Positions 18,435 to 27,169 of a stretch of DNA of 64,000 nt are shown piece by piece (position 1 is the first letter of the stretch; every line of letters starts with the position of its first letter). This stretch comes from Candidatus Sumerlaeota bacterium. GTDB lineage: Bacteria; Sumerlaeota; Sumerlaeia; Sumerlaeales; Sumerlaeaceae. A program made the position numbers and the translations under genes. The notes under the pieces were generated by a model. The model was not told the origin of the DNA, did no database searches, and was given only the letters and a program-made list of their open reading frames with translations. Location: positions 248,001-312,000 of the forward strand of contig JAAZBM010000011.1 of assembly GCA_012513815.1 (NCBI GenBank). The letters run 5' to 3'.

Positions 18435-21400
18435 TTATCTTTTCTTCAGTTCCAGAGTCACCGGCAATGTACGCGGCGAGTTGCTCGCGTTGGGCGCGGT
18501 GACAACGATGCTACCCGTGTAGGTGTATCCCGGCAGAAGCTCCAGTGTGTTCACCGTGATGATGAAGTACTGTTTGGCGGAAGTAGCAATACCGGTGGCC
18601 GGTGTCACTGTCAGCCAACGCACTGTCGAAACCAGTGAGAAGGGCATCGAATCCTCGGATGCGACGCCATCATTCCAAATGGCAATGGCATACTGCGGAA
18701 CCTCGTACTCGTAGTGAGACAAGGTCAGACTCGAAGGTGCCAACGCAATGTTCAAGGGGTAACCCGTGACGGTCATCTTCACCGGCAGAACATACGGGCT
18801 GTTCGAGCAGGAACCGTTCGGAACGGTCAGGCGAATATTGCCCTCATATGTACCCTGCTTAAGGCCTGTAGTGTCGGCAACGAAGCTCACTGAAATTCCG
18901 TCTGCCTTGGCGATAGCGGTCACCTGCTTAGGCGACAGCCATGAGCAGTCGGTCGACATATAGAACTGCATTGGGACATTGCCCGCCGCATTTCTGACCA
19001 TGACAGGAACAGTCGTGGTCGCGCCTTCCATCACGCTGAACTCAAGCAAGTCAGCAGGGTCAGTCTCGATGGTTGACTTCTCGACGACAAGCATCTTGAT
19101 GGCGACCTCGCGAGGTGAATTCTTTGCGCCATCGGCATAGATAATGACGGAGGACATATAGGTGCCGGAGACTTTGTCTTTGGCACTTGCGGTCACCTGA
19201 ATCAAATCGGGAGTATCGGTCACAGTACCGGCAGACTTGCTGACCTTTACCCAATTTGACGAAACGACGAGCTGATACGGCATGGGGTCATTCGGACGCT
19301 GGTTCCAAATCTTCCAATCCATCGTTTGTTCCGTACCCTCGGGAACGGTGAAGCTCAACGTTGTCGGCAAAATACCAATCTCGCGAGCCGGTTCAACGGT
19401 CAAAATAACCGTGATATACGTGTCGATAACATTGCCCGAAGGAACATTGACGCGAATCTGTCCCGTATAGGTTCCGGCTTGCAGGCCTTGCGTATTGAAG
19501 GAAACCCTAATGGTTTTGCGGTCGCCGGGATTGCTAGAAAGACCATAGGTCGGAGCCACACTGAACCACTTAGACACGGTCGATCTCGTAATTGTGAACG
19601 CCATATTGTCATTTCTGTTATTCCAAATCTCGAAGGTTTTGTCCGCGGGATTTACTGCGCCGCTAACCACTGTCTGAGTGATAACCTTCGTCGAAACGAC
19701 AGGCTCATTCGTCACATGGATTTTGACATGAATTCTGACCGTATTATTGACAGCAGGATGCCCACTGTAGTTGGCGCTTTCAGCCGAAATGCTAATATAG
19801 CCTTCATAGATGCCACCGGCAAGACCCGTTGTTTCCAGACGATAGGGAACATCGTTACGGGCATTCCAAGTAACAATGCCTTCTGTCTTCGTCAACTGAA
19901 TCCAAGGCACATCCGTCGATACCGTGTATTTCATTGGCTTATCAGACGCAGAGTTCCAGACACGCACTTGACCGTCAAAAGCATCGCCTTTCGGAATTGA
20001 TTCCTCGATAGCGGTCTTGTTTGTCCCAATCATAAATCCTGGTTTAACTGTCAGATTAATCGGTAATTCCTTGGCAAAATTTGCATACTTCTCGAGTGAT
20101 GTTGTCGTCACCAAGACCTTCCCCGCGTAATTTCCGGGGGTCAAAGTAACGGTGTCGAAGTTCAAACGCACAGAAGTCAACGTATTGTTGCGGACGGTAC
20201 CCGTTTCCGGGTCTGCCTTAAGAATCCACACCGGTGTCGGAGCGGTCTCGACTTTGTAATCCAGCAACATCGATGTCGGATTAACAACGTTGAACCGGCG
20301 TGTTGAGGCATTATCCGTTTCGTAAATCGTAACATCAAAAGAACTCGGCTGCAAGTCCCCCAACTCGTTTGGTTCGGGCATAACCACAGTCATGCTCACC
20401 TCAATAGTCGCTTCGACATGACGGCTCGGGTCCTGAACGCTTGTGCCACGAATGGTAAAGCTTCCGGTGTAAACCCCGGGTTCATACCCTGTGGAATCAT
20501 AAGTCACCGTCACAGGAACACGATTACGATTGGTCACGCGGCCGGTACGGTTGGTGAATTTCAACCAAGGCACATCACTCTCAATCGTGAAATCCATTTC
20601 CTTGTTCGAGCGGGACGCGTTAAACACGACAAACGAAGTCTGAGCTCTGCGTGTAAAGATAACTGTTTGGTCAAAGGTGTCGGCCGGAGGAGTCACGCCG
20701 ATTTCCCACGATGGCAAAATTTCCAAGCTAACGGGGACGATAATCGGGGGGTCATACGGGGTAACCGTTGTCGTTGTCACTTCAATCTGACCATCATAAA
20801 TGCCCGCTGCTAAGTCCTTGGCATTGGGGAAACTGCAATCCACATCGACGGTCGACTTGGTCTCAATCAATCCTGTGGAAGGTGTCACGGCCATGTCCAT
20901 TGCCCCGGTTGTCTCCGCCATATAGCTGAGATTCATCACCGAAAGATTGCTCAGATGGAGTTTGCTCACAGGCGCATCATCCATCTCATAGGACTTCGCA
21001 CGGAGCGAGGTCGGACGCGTAACAATGCGAATCTCACCTTCCGGCGAAATCACCGTCATCCTCACGGGCAAAATGATGTTATTTGTCACGACACGTGTCT
21101 CGGTCGTGCTGAGCAACAATTCAACGTATTCAGTATCACCGATGGTGCGATCTTCGGGGTCACAAGTGACTTGAATCGTCACCGGCGAGCTACCAAGAAC
21201 ACCACTCGTTGCGCTCAGGTGCAACCATGACGGAAAATCGCTTCCATCTGCCATCGCCAGTGTAAAAGGGAACTCACGGCCGGAACCAGTGGCATTACTC
21301 AATATTAGCGGAGAAGTCCCCGGTGTACCAACCGGCGTCAAGGTATCAATCGAGTTGACATTCATTCCAAACTCATAAGCGGCTTTAACCGTAAGGTTAA

Positions 21401-21851
21401 TGTTAAGCGAAGCCGAGTCAACATAGGCTGGGTTACTAAAGAAAGTCAGCTGAGCGGTATAGGTATTCGGAGCAAGCGTCTCAACATCGTAAATCAAAGA
21501 AGCACTCTGTTTGGTGCCATTGTTGATGGTTTGACCTGACCAAAGATCCGTCCTCACCCACTCGGGATCCGGCAAAACGGTCCAGTCCGAATCAACCGAA
21601 AGTGAACTCGTCTTACCCTGATAACCAACGGCAACACTCTTTTTCGTATCCGGAATGTCAACATCTGTGTCACCCTCGTAAATCTCAATGTCTAGGTTAT
21701 TTGAGGGGTCCGTGTATAATGTGTCAGTTTGTGGCGGAACCATGATGTGTGGAACTGCTCCGGCTATATTGGGGACAATGGTACAGACCATAGTCAATAG
21801 AGCGCCGGTAAATACGGCAAAACCTTTGCGCAGGTTCGAGGTAATGCGCAT
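18435..21851 (-). CDS. Large secreted protein of about ten BACON-like repeats
   Basis: A 1138-residue protein with a signal peptide (about 1-33, cut near AGA-VPH). The rest is made of roughly ten units of about 100 residues. Each has a W[LIV]-type tryptophan core, a following TG or SG turn, a strand of alternating hydrophobics, and a G-x-Y-x-G-x-[IV] strand. Examples are VPWLKFTNRTG with GVYTGSFTI, and VRWLTVTPATG with YTYTGSIVV. This resembles BACON or similar Ig-like domains that act as spacers or glycan/mucin binders. There is no catalytic domain, anchor motif or membrane helix. AAGGAG lies 6 nt before ATG 21851. A terminator follows. The exact role is unknown. Confidence 0.85.
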   Translation of the reverse strand: MRITSNLRKGFAVFTGALLTMVCTIVPNIAGAVPHIMVPPQTDTLYTDPSNNLDIEIYEGDTDVDIPDTKKSVAVGYQGKTSSLSVDSDWTVLPDPEWVRTDLWSGQTINNGTKQSASLIYDVETLAPNTYTAQLTFFSNPAYVDSASLNINLTVKAAYEFGMNVNSIDTLTPVGTPGTSPLILSNATGSGREFPFTLAMADGSDFPSWLHLSATSGVLGSSPVTIQVTCDPEDRTIGDTEYVELLLSTTETRVVTNNIILPVRMTVISPEGEIRIVTRPTSLRAKSYEMDDAPVSKLHLSNLSVMNLSYMAETTGAMDMAVTPSTGLIETKSTVDVDCSFPNAKDLAAGIYDGQIEVTTTTVTPYDPPIIVPVSLEILPSWEIGVTPPADTFDQTVIFTRRAQTSFVVFNASRSNKEMDFTIESDVPWLKFTNRTGRVTNRNRVPVTVTYDSTGYEPGVYTGSFTIRGTSVQDPSRHVEATIEVSMTVVMPEPNELGDLQPSSFDVTIYETDNASTRRFNVVNPTSMLLDYKVETAPTPVWILKADPETGTVRNNTLTSVRLNFDTVTLTPGNYAGKVLVTTTSLEKYANFAKELPINLTVKPGFMIGTNKTAIEESIPKGDAFDGQVRVWNSASDKPMKYTVSTDVPWIQLTKTEGIVTWNARNDVPYRLETTGLAGGIYEGYISISAESANYSGHPAVNNTVRIHVKIHVTNEPVVSTKVITQTVVSGAVNPADKTFEIWNNRNDNMAFTITRSTVSKWFSVAPTYGLSSNPGDRKTIRVSFNTQGLQAGTYTGQIRVNVPSGNVIDTYITVILTVEPAREIGILPTTLSFTVPEGTEQTMDWKIWNQRPNDPMPYQLVVSSNWVKVSKSAGTVTDTPDLIQVTASAKDKVSGTYMSSVIIYADGAKNSPREVAIKMLVVEKSTIETDPADLLEFSVMEGATTTVPVMVRNAAGNVPMQFYMSTDCSWLSPKQVTAIAKADGISVSFVADTTGLKQGTYEGNIRLTVPNGSCSNSPYVLPVKMTVTGYPLNIALAPSSLTLSHYEYEVPQYAIAIWNDGVASEDSMPFSLVSTVRWLTVTPATGIATSAKQYFIITVNTLELLPGYTYTGSIVVTAPNASNSPRTLPVTLELKKR

Positions 21852-22043
21852 GCTTGTCTCCTTCAAGGTAAACACACTTTCAGCTTACTTTAAGATATAA
21901 TATATTATCAAGAATACATGATTGACACTCTCAAAGTCCATAAGAAAATGTAAAATTCTCAAAAAAAAGAGCATTTTCACGAGCTTTGCGATGTCAAAAC
22001 CGCAAGGAAAACTCCATTGCCTCTCTTTTCAAAAAGCGACAAA

Positions 22044-22841
22044 TCAACTCAGAGCAACATCTAATATCATCATTATCGCAAATCCAACCATGAATCCCAA
22101 CGTCGGGAAATCCGTGTCTCCGCAATCTTGAGATTCCGGAATCAGTTCTTCGACGACAACAAAAATCATTGCGCCCGCCGCAAAGGAAAGCGCATAGGGC
22201 AACAACGGCGACATGAACACCACCGCCGCCGCGCCAAGCATTCCCGCGATGGGCTCGACTGCGCCCGAGGCCTGACCATACATAAAAGCCCGACTACGGC
22301 TCAGTCCTTCCTTGCGCAACGGCATACTCACCGCCAAGCCCTCGGGCAAGTTCTGCAAGCCAATACCCAGAGCCAACGCCAATCCACCGGCGACTGTTGC
22401 TCCCGCAACTCCTGAAGCCGCAGCGCCAAGGGCGACACCGACGGCCAGCCCCTCGGGGAAATTGTGAAGAGTGATGGCCATCACAAGCAATGTACTGCGT
22501 TTGAGCTGAGAGCCTTTGGGGCCATCGGGGACTTCGGCAAAGGGATGAAGATGGGGGATGAATCGGTCAACCGCCCATAAAAAGAAACCACCGCCGAGGA
22601 AACCTATCGCCGGTGCGACTACCGAACCACCGGCCATCTCGATTGCGGGAGCAAGCAGAGACCAGAAACTCGCCGCAACCATCACACCACCCGCAAATCC
22701 CAAAAAGAAATTGAAGTGTTTCTTGTCAAATGTCTTGAACAGAAAAACCGGAGCGGCGCCTAACGCTGTGCAAAACCAAGTAAAGAGTGTCGCGATGAGC
22801 GCCTGAACAACCGGGTGGAGTGACTGAAATGTCGCAATCAT
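22044..22841 (-). CDS. ZIP family metal transporter (GufA/ZupT-like)
   Basis: A 265-residue inner-membrane protein with about eight hydrophobic segments. The metal-binding helices carry HNFPEGLAVGVALG and LQNLPEGLAVSMPL, matching the paired HNxPEG and xNxPEG motifs of bacterial ZIP proteins of the GufA group. It is expected to import zinc and possibly other divalent metals. It overlaps the stop of the upstream aminopeptidase gene by 4 nt, so the two are translationally coupled. No Zur-like site was recognised. Confidence 0.9.
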   Translation of the reverse strand: MIATFQSLHPVVQALIATLFTWFCTALGAAPVFLFKTFDKKHFNFFLGFAGGVMVAASFWSLLAPAIEMAGGSVVAPAIGFLGGGFFLWAVDRFIPHLHPFAEVPDGPKGSQLKRSTLLVMAITLHNFPEGLAVGVALGAAASGVAGATVAGGLALALGIGLQNLPEGLAVSMPLRKEGLSRSRAFMYGQASGAVEPIAGMLGAAAVVFMSPLLPYALSFAAGAMIFVVVEELIPESQDCGDTDFPTLGFMVGFAIMMILDVALS

Positions 22842-23860
22842 TTCAAATACTTCCTCAAACTTTCGCGCCTGTTACCGGCACGACCAACCATGTCGACGCC
22901 ATGCATCAGAGAGCTCAAAATGGCCTCCTCTACGGCTTCGCCAACCGCCCGAAAAACACGATCAATGCGGTTCTCGTTAATCACACCAATACTCGACAAA
23001 TCACGTTCCGCATAATGCTCAATCCTATTGGCCGTACTAAAGGCTAAACAAATATCACCACTGCCATTGCCTAAGTAAGAGCCAACACGACCAAGCGCGA
23101 CGGCAGCACGTTTGGCTGCGCGACGCAACTGACGCGAACACATCGGGACATCGGTCGCCACAATCATGATGATTGACCCCTTCTCCAACTTTTCGGCGGC
23201 ATCCTTTTGCCCCTGAATCTCCTGTCCAATCTTGCGACCGTCCACAATCAAATTCTTCAGCACACCACAATTTGACATCACCAAAGCACCAACGGTGTAT
23301 TCGCTGCCATCCAATTCCAGCACACGCGACGCCGAACCAATCCCGCCCTTCAGGCCGAAGCAGCTCATGCCCGTGCCTCCGCCAACGGCGCCCTCCGCGA
23401 ACTCGACCTTCGCGTCTTCGATAGCCGCAAGCACATGCTCCTCCTTGACGTGCAACCCGCGAATATCATTCAGCGTCCCATCGTTGCATTCCATCACGAC
23501 CGGATTCACCGTCGAAGTCGAAACGCCAATCTGTTCATCACCGGCAAGCATATACCGCACAAGGGCCGTCGTCGCGGTGCCAACACTCAACGTATTCGTC
23601 AGAATGATGGGAGTCTCAAGTGTCCCAAGTTCATCAATCTGCATCAGCCCGACACTCTTACCAAAACCATTAATGACACTCACACCGGCAAGCAACTTCT
23701 CCCGAAACAGATTCCCCTCATGCGGCAAAATCGCCGTCACACCTGTTTGAATTTCCTGATTAGACAAAGTGTAATGGCCAACCTTGACTCCGGCAACATC
23801 CGTAATCAGGTTCAGACGACCCGTTTTCATTATGCCTATACTTCTGTCTGTCAGTCCCAT
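22838..23860 (-). CDS. P1/S58 family aminopeptidase (DmpA-like)
   Basis: A 340-residue Ntn-fold hydrolase of the DmpA/BapA family. These proteins self-cleave and then release N-terminal D- or L-residues or beta-amino acids. The N-terminal signature ITDVAGVKVGHYTL is present, and the autocleavage Gly-Ser appears in KGSIIMIVATDVP, the Ser becoming the nucleophile of the small subunit. NGFGKSVGLMQI and GGGTGMSCFGLKGGIGS are further family regions. The start is uncertain: ATG 23860, ATG 23830 (closest to the family's usual N-terminus) or TTG 23878. The gene is coupled by a 4-nt overlap to the ZIP transporter. Confidence 0.87.
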   Translation of the reverse strand: MGLTDRSIGIMKTGRLNLITDVAGVKVGHYTLSNQEIQTGVTAILPHEGNLFREKLLAGVSVINGFGKSVGLMQIDELGTLETPIILTNTLSVGTATTALVRYMLAGDEQIGVSTSTVNPVVMECNDGTLNDIRGLHVKEEHVLAAIEDAKVEFAEGAVGGGTGMSCFGLKGGIGSASRVLELDGSEYTVGALVMSNCGVLKNLIVDGRKIGQEIQGQKDAAEKLEKGSIIMIVATDVPMCSRQLRRAAKRAAVALGRVGSYLGNGSGDICLAFSTANRIEHYAERDLSSIGVINENRIDRVFRAVGEAVEEAILSSLMHGVDMVGRAGNRRESLRKYLK

Positions 23861-24001
23861 TGTCCGGTGTATCCTCAAATCATTCCCAAAATATCCATCA
23901 AATGCTCAGCTAATCAGCACATCTAAATACAAGAATAATGTTTCGTTATGTTGGCACTTATTAAACCGAAATATTATGTTACGGAGAGAACACACGATTT
24001 T

Positions 24002-24634
24002 ATGACTCAGGATGAGCGACTCAATGTCTGGACACACGGCGCCGGAGCCGCCTTTGCCCTCACGGCACTGGCACAGCTTGTGGTAGCCGCCGGTCTATAC
24101 GGCAATGTCTGGCATATCGTCAGTTTTAGCATATTCGGAGCCTCACTGCTTATACTCTACACCGCCTCGACGGTCTATCACAGCGTCACAAACGTCAAAG
24201 CCAAACGAATCCTTCAGCGGCTCGACCATGTCGCCATTTACCTCCTCATCGCCGGAACCTACACACCATTCACACTTGTCGCCGTGCGCGGAGCACTCGG
24301 ATGGACAATCTTCGGCATCATCTGGGGCATGGCACTCATAGGAATTCTGCTCGAAATCTTCAGACGCAAGCGCACCGACTGGCTCGAAACGCTCTGCTTC
24401 CTCATCATGGGATGGCTAGCAATCATCGCAATCAAACCCCTGTTCGAAGTTTTATCTATCGGAGGTATCTGCTGGCTGGTCGCCGGAGGGCTTGCCTATT
24501 CGCTCGGCACCATCTTTTACCTCGCGGAAAAACTCCCCTACAACCACGCGATATGGCACATTTTCGTTCTGCTCGGCAGCATCTGCCACTTTACAACCGT
24601 ACTTGTCTACCTACTCCCTCTCGCCCCTATTTAA
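24002..24634 (+). CDS. Hemolysin III family membrane protein (TrhA/YqfA-like)
   Basis: A 210-residue seven-helix membrane protein of the PAQR/hemolysin III family. The N-terminal NVWTHGAGAAFAL, the YHSVTNVKAKRILQRLDHVAIYLLIAGTYTPF core and the late HAIWHIFVLLGSICHF motif give the conserved His and Asp residues that bind zinc. Bacterial members affect membrane energetics or fluidity rather than haemolysis as such. GGAG lies 15 nt before ATG 24002; an upstream ATG at 23948 is possible but would add a non-homologous leader. Confidence 0.88.
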   Translation: MTQDERLNVWTHGAGAAFALTALAQLVVAAGLYGNVWHIVSFSIFGASLLILYTASTVYHSVTNVKAKRILQRLDHVAIYLLIAGTYTPFTLVAVRGALGWTIFGIIWGMALIGILLEIFRRKRTDWLETLCFLIMGWLAIIAIKPLFEVLSIGGICWLVAGGLAYSLGTIFYLAEKLPYNHAIWHIFVLLGSICHFTTVLVYLLPLAPI

Positions 24635-24729
24635 TTTATATATTTTTGGGAATACAATCAGGGCGAGAGACCCAAAAAAGTATTTTTTTTAGACAAAATG
24701 CATTTTTCACTTGACTTTTTTGCGATTTT

Positions 24730-24745
24730 GGTTCATCGTTGAAGC
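24730..24745. promoter_or_regulatory. LacI-type operator and promoter before the LacI gene
   Basis: GGTTCATCGTTGAAGC matches the perfect palindrome at 25839-25854 in 14 of 16 positions and has the CG centre typical of LacI sites. It overlaps a plausible promoter, TTGGTT (24728-24733), 18-nt spacer, TATATT (24752-24757), just before the TTG start. This suggests autorepression. Confidence 0.65.
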
Positions 24746-24771
24746 ATAGGATATATTATAGGTAAAAAGTT

Positions 24772-25821
24772 TTGTCAAAATACTCAGTCACACTTACCGA
24801 CATAGCTCGGATGATTGGTATCTCGCCAAGGGCAGTCAGTGCCGCACTAAACGGCAACGGACGCATCAGCAGCGAAAAGGCAAAAGAAGTGCGAGCACTC
24901 GCGCGCAAACTCGGATACCGACCAAACATCATGGCACGTGGACTGATGAACGGATCAACCTATCTCGTCGGCGTTGTCCTGCCAAATGTCAGCGGATCGT
25001 TCTATCCCCTTGTGCTCCAAGGAATCGAAGACGAAGCACAGCATCTCGGCTATAGAGTCATTGTTTGCAGCGCGGGTTGGGACTTGACCGAGGAGAAACT
25101 TCATATCGAAGACTTGATTCAGCGTGGCGTGGACGGGTTGGTGATTGACCCCGGCCGCAATAACACAAAGGCATATGAGCTGCTCAAAAAATCTGAAATC
25201 CCCTATGTGCAAATTTTCCATAAATCACCAATCCTTGACGGCCCAAGCATCACAGTCGATAATATTACTGGCGCGCACATGGCAACAAGATATCTGCTGG
25301 AAACAACGAACTCGATTCCATACTTCATCCACGGTGAGACCGGATGGATGGAATCGAACGACCGTTATGAAGGTTTCGCCTCCGCATTGAAAGAAGCCGG
25401 TGTCCCCGATAGCAAAATCAAGAAATACCTTTTGGGCGAATCAATCACATGGGATGACGGATATAACCTGCTGACGACACTGGCCGCGAAAAAGAAAGTC
25501 CCACGTGCAATCTTCGCAATCAACGATCTCACCGCACTTGGACTCATGCGAGCCGCTTACGACTTAAACATCAACATCCCGCAGAAACTCTCGGTCGTGG
25601 GATTCGACAATCTTGACATCTCCGGCTGGCAAACAAGCATCAGCCTGACGACTGTCAATCAACCCAAATATGACATCGGAAAAGTCGCAAGTCAAACTCT
25701 TTTCCAACTCATCAAAGGGCACAAAGCCAAAGATATTCGACTAACGCCGACAATGATCGTGCGAGAATCAACACCCGTACAACGAGGAGGGAGTAACAAA
25801 ACAAAACTAGTTAAACCGTAA
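24772..25821 (+). CDS. LacI family transcriptional regulator
   Basis: A 349-residue regulator. The N-terminal LacI helix-turn-helix and hinge occupy residues 4-60 (VTLTDIARMIGISPRAVSAAL, then RKLGYRPNIMARGL). A periplasmic-binding-protein-like ligand domain follows to about 335, with GVVLPNVSGSFYP and VVGFDNLDISGW as family marks. The start is TTG at 24772 with a weak AGG upstream. Matching operators before this gene and before the next gene (25898) point to control of a sugar-use operon with autoregulation. The inducer is probably a glycan breakdown product, by inference from the downstream genes. Confidence 0.9.
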   Translation: MSKYSVTLTDIARMIGISPRAVSAALNGNGRISSEKAKEVRALARKLGYRPNIMARGLMNGSTYLVGVVLPNVSGSFYPLVLQGIEDEAQHLGYRVIVCSAGWDLTEEKLHIEDLIQRGVDGLVIDPGRNNTKAYELLKKSEIPYVQIFHKSPILDGPSITVDNITGAHMATRYLLETTNSIPYFIHGETGWMESNDRYEGFASALKEAGVPDSKIKKYLLGESITWDDGYNLLTTLAAKKKVPRAIFAINDLTALGLMRAAYDLNINIPQKLSVVGFDNLDISGWQTSISLTTVNQPKYDIGKVASQTLFQLIKGHKAKDIRLTPTMIVRESTPVQRGGSNKTKLVKP

Positions 25822-25838
25822 AGTATTTTCACCTAAAT

Positions 25839-25854
25839 GCTTCAACGTTGAAGC
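25839..25854. promoter_or_regulatory. Perfect 16-bp LacI-type operator
   Basis: GCTTCAACGTTGAAGC is a perfect palindrome with the central CG favoured by LacI-family proteins. It lies 43 nt before the start of the alpha/alpha-barrel gene and just ahead of a TATATT (25859-25864), so a bound repressor would block initiation. Confidence 0.7.
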
Positions 25855-25897
25855 AGTATATATTTCCACCTATTACAGAAAGAAGACTTTTCTCAGA

Positions 25898-27082
25898 ATG
25901 ACCCTGAATAAGGAACTTAACAATAACTTGATTGCAAGTGCCCAGAACGCTCTCGACTGGATGAAGAACACAATGATGTTCAAACCGGACGGATCCTATG
26001 GTATTTGGGAGAGAGTGCGCATCAACATGAACCAAATTGTTTATTGGGTTCGCAGTGATTGCTGTGGGGAGGCGGCTATCTCGTTTTTATACCACAGCAA
26101 AATTGAATCTGATTCGCAATCGCGAACAATCGCGAACAATTTGATGAAGACACTGCTCAGTCAACAAACACTACGGGGAGCCTTTATTTTTTACCAATAC
26201 TTCAGCCCGGACATCACAGCCATGGATAAGAATCCAAATGGCGGCGCCGGCTTCTGGCCCAACGACAACGGCAAACTGCTTGGTCTGATGTGTAAATACG
26301 CCAATGAATTTCCGAAACTACCCATCGCCCAAAGTGCCAAAGACGCATGCCGCTTTTTTCAAGCGACACAGAATGCCGAGGGATGGTGGAATCTTAACGA
26401 GACCGACTACCCAGGTACATGCTTCGTGGCATGGCCCATCTTCGGGCTTTCGTATGCTTATCAACTTCTCGGCGATGAAGCAATCAAGAACACCGCTCTC
26501 AGGGCACTCGATTATATGGACACTCTTCTGTTGCCATCGGGACGCATGAAAACCTCTTACGAAATCAATAAGGTAGAGAACTGGCGTCCTGTTTCGAGCG
26601 AAGCAGCCGAAGCTCTCCTTGCTTATTGCACCGCACAAAAATGCTTGGGCGTTGACAAAAGTTCGCAGATTAACCAACTGATTGGATTCTTGGAGCGTCT
26701 CACCGACGAGTCGGGAGCCATTCACAATTGCGACGAAACATGCATGAACGCGTCCGAGCAAAACAACGCTGACCTCACGGATCTCGTTTACACCGCAGGA
26801 TACGCCTTGCATGCGTGGATAGCGGCATGGGAAACAACAGCGCGCATCGAATGCCTGACGCATGCCCGCAAACTTGCATCCTTCCTTGCAAGTATCCAAT
26901 GCGCAAACGAGAACCCGCTTTGGGATGGCGCATGGCGTGGGTCTTACGATATCGCAAAGAAAGCATGGGACGGAAGAGCCGACCAGGCAAACGAACTGGA
27001 CGAAGGAGGAATGTATTCCGTCTACACTGGCTGGTGTTCTGCAACCATCACAACGGGTCTGCTCAAAACCAGTCAGTTATAA
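25898..27082 (+). CDS. Putative alpha/alpha-barrel (six-hairpin glycosidase-like) protein
   Basis: A 394-residue protein without a signal peptide. Sequence blocks with regularly spaced aromatic and Gly residues (GIWERVRI, AGFWPNDNGKLLGLM, EGWWNLNETDYPGTCFVAWPIFGLSYAYQLLG, ENWRPVSSEAAEALL) suggest an alpha/alpha-toroid, the fold of several glycoside hydrolases, epimerases and lyases. No catalytic signature is recognised, so the family is not assigned. It directly follows the LacI operator, which makes it the first structural gene of the regulated unit. A cytoplasmic enzyme acting on an imported oligosaccharide is a reasonable guess only. Confidence 0.72.
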   Translation: MTLNKELNNNLIASAQNALDWMKNTMMFKPDGSYGIWERVRINMNQIVYWVRSDCCGEAAISFLYHSKIESDSQSRTIANNLMKTLLSQQTLRGAFIFYQYFSPDITAMDKNPNGGAGFWPNDNGKLLGLMCKYANEFPKLPIAQSAKDACRFFQATQNAEGWWNLNETDYPGTCFVAWPIFGLSYAYQLLGDEAIKNTALRALDYMDTLLLPSGRMKTSYEINKVENWRPVSSEAAEALLAYCTAQKCLGVDKSSQINQLIGFLERLTDESGAIHNCDETCMNASEQNNADLTDLVYTAGYALHAWIAAWETTARIECLTHARKLASFLASIQCANENPLWDGAWRGSYDIAKKAWDGRADQANELDEGGMYSVYTGWCSATITTGLLKTSQL

Positions 27083-27169
27083 TATAAGAAAGGAGTCACT
27101 AATCACCAAGTACTCGTTGCCAAGTGCAACAAACTTTTTAGAAAACAATTTATCCATGAAAGGAAAAAC

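Noticed and set aside
18435-21851. DNA repeat array or CRISPR in the repeat gene
   Set aside because: Similarity is only at protein level; no DNA unit repeats with regular spacers.
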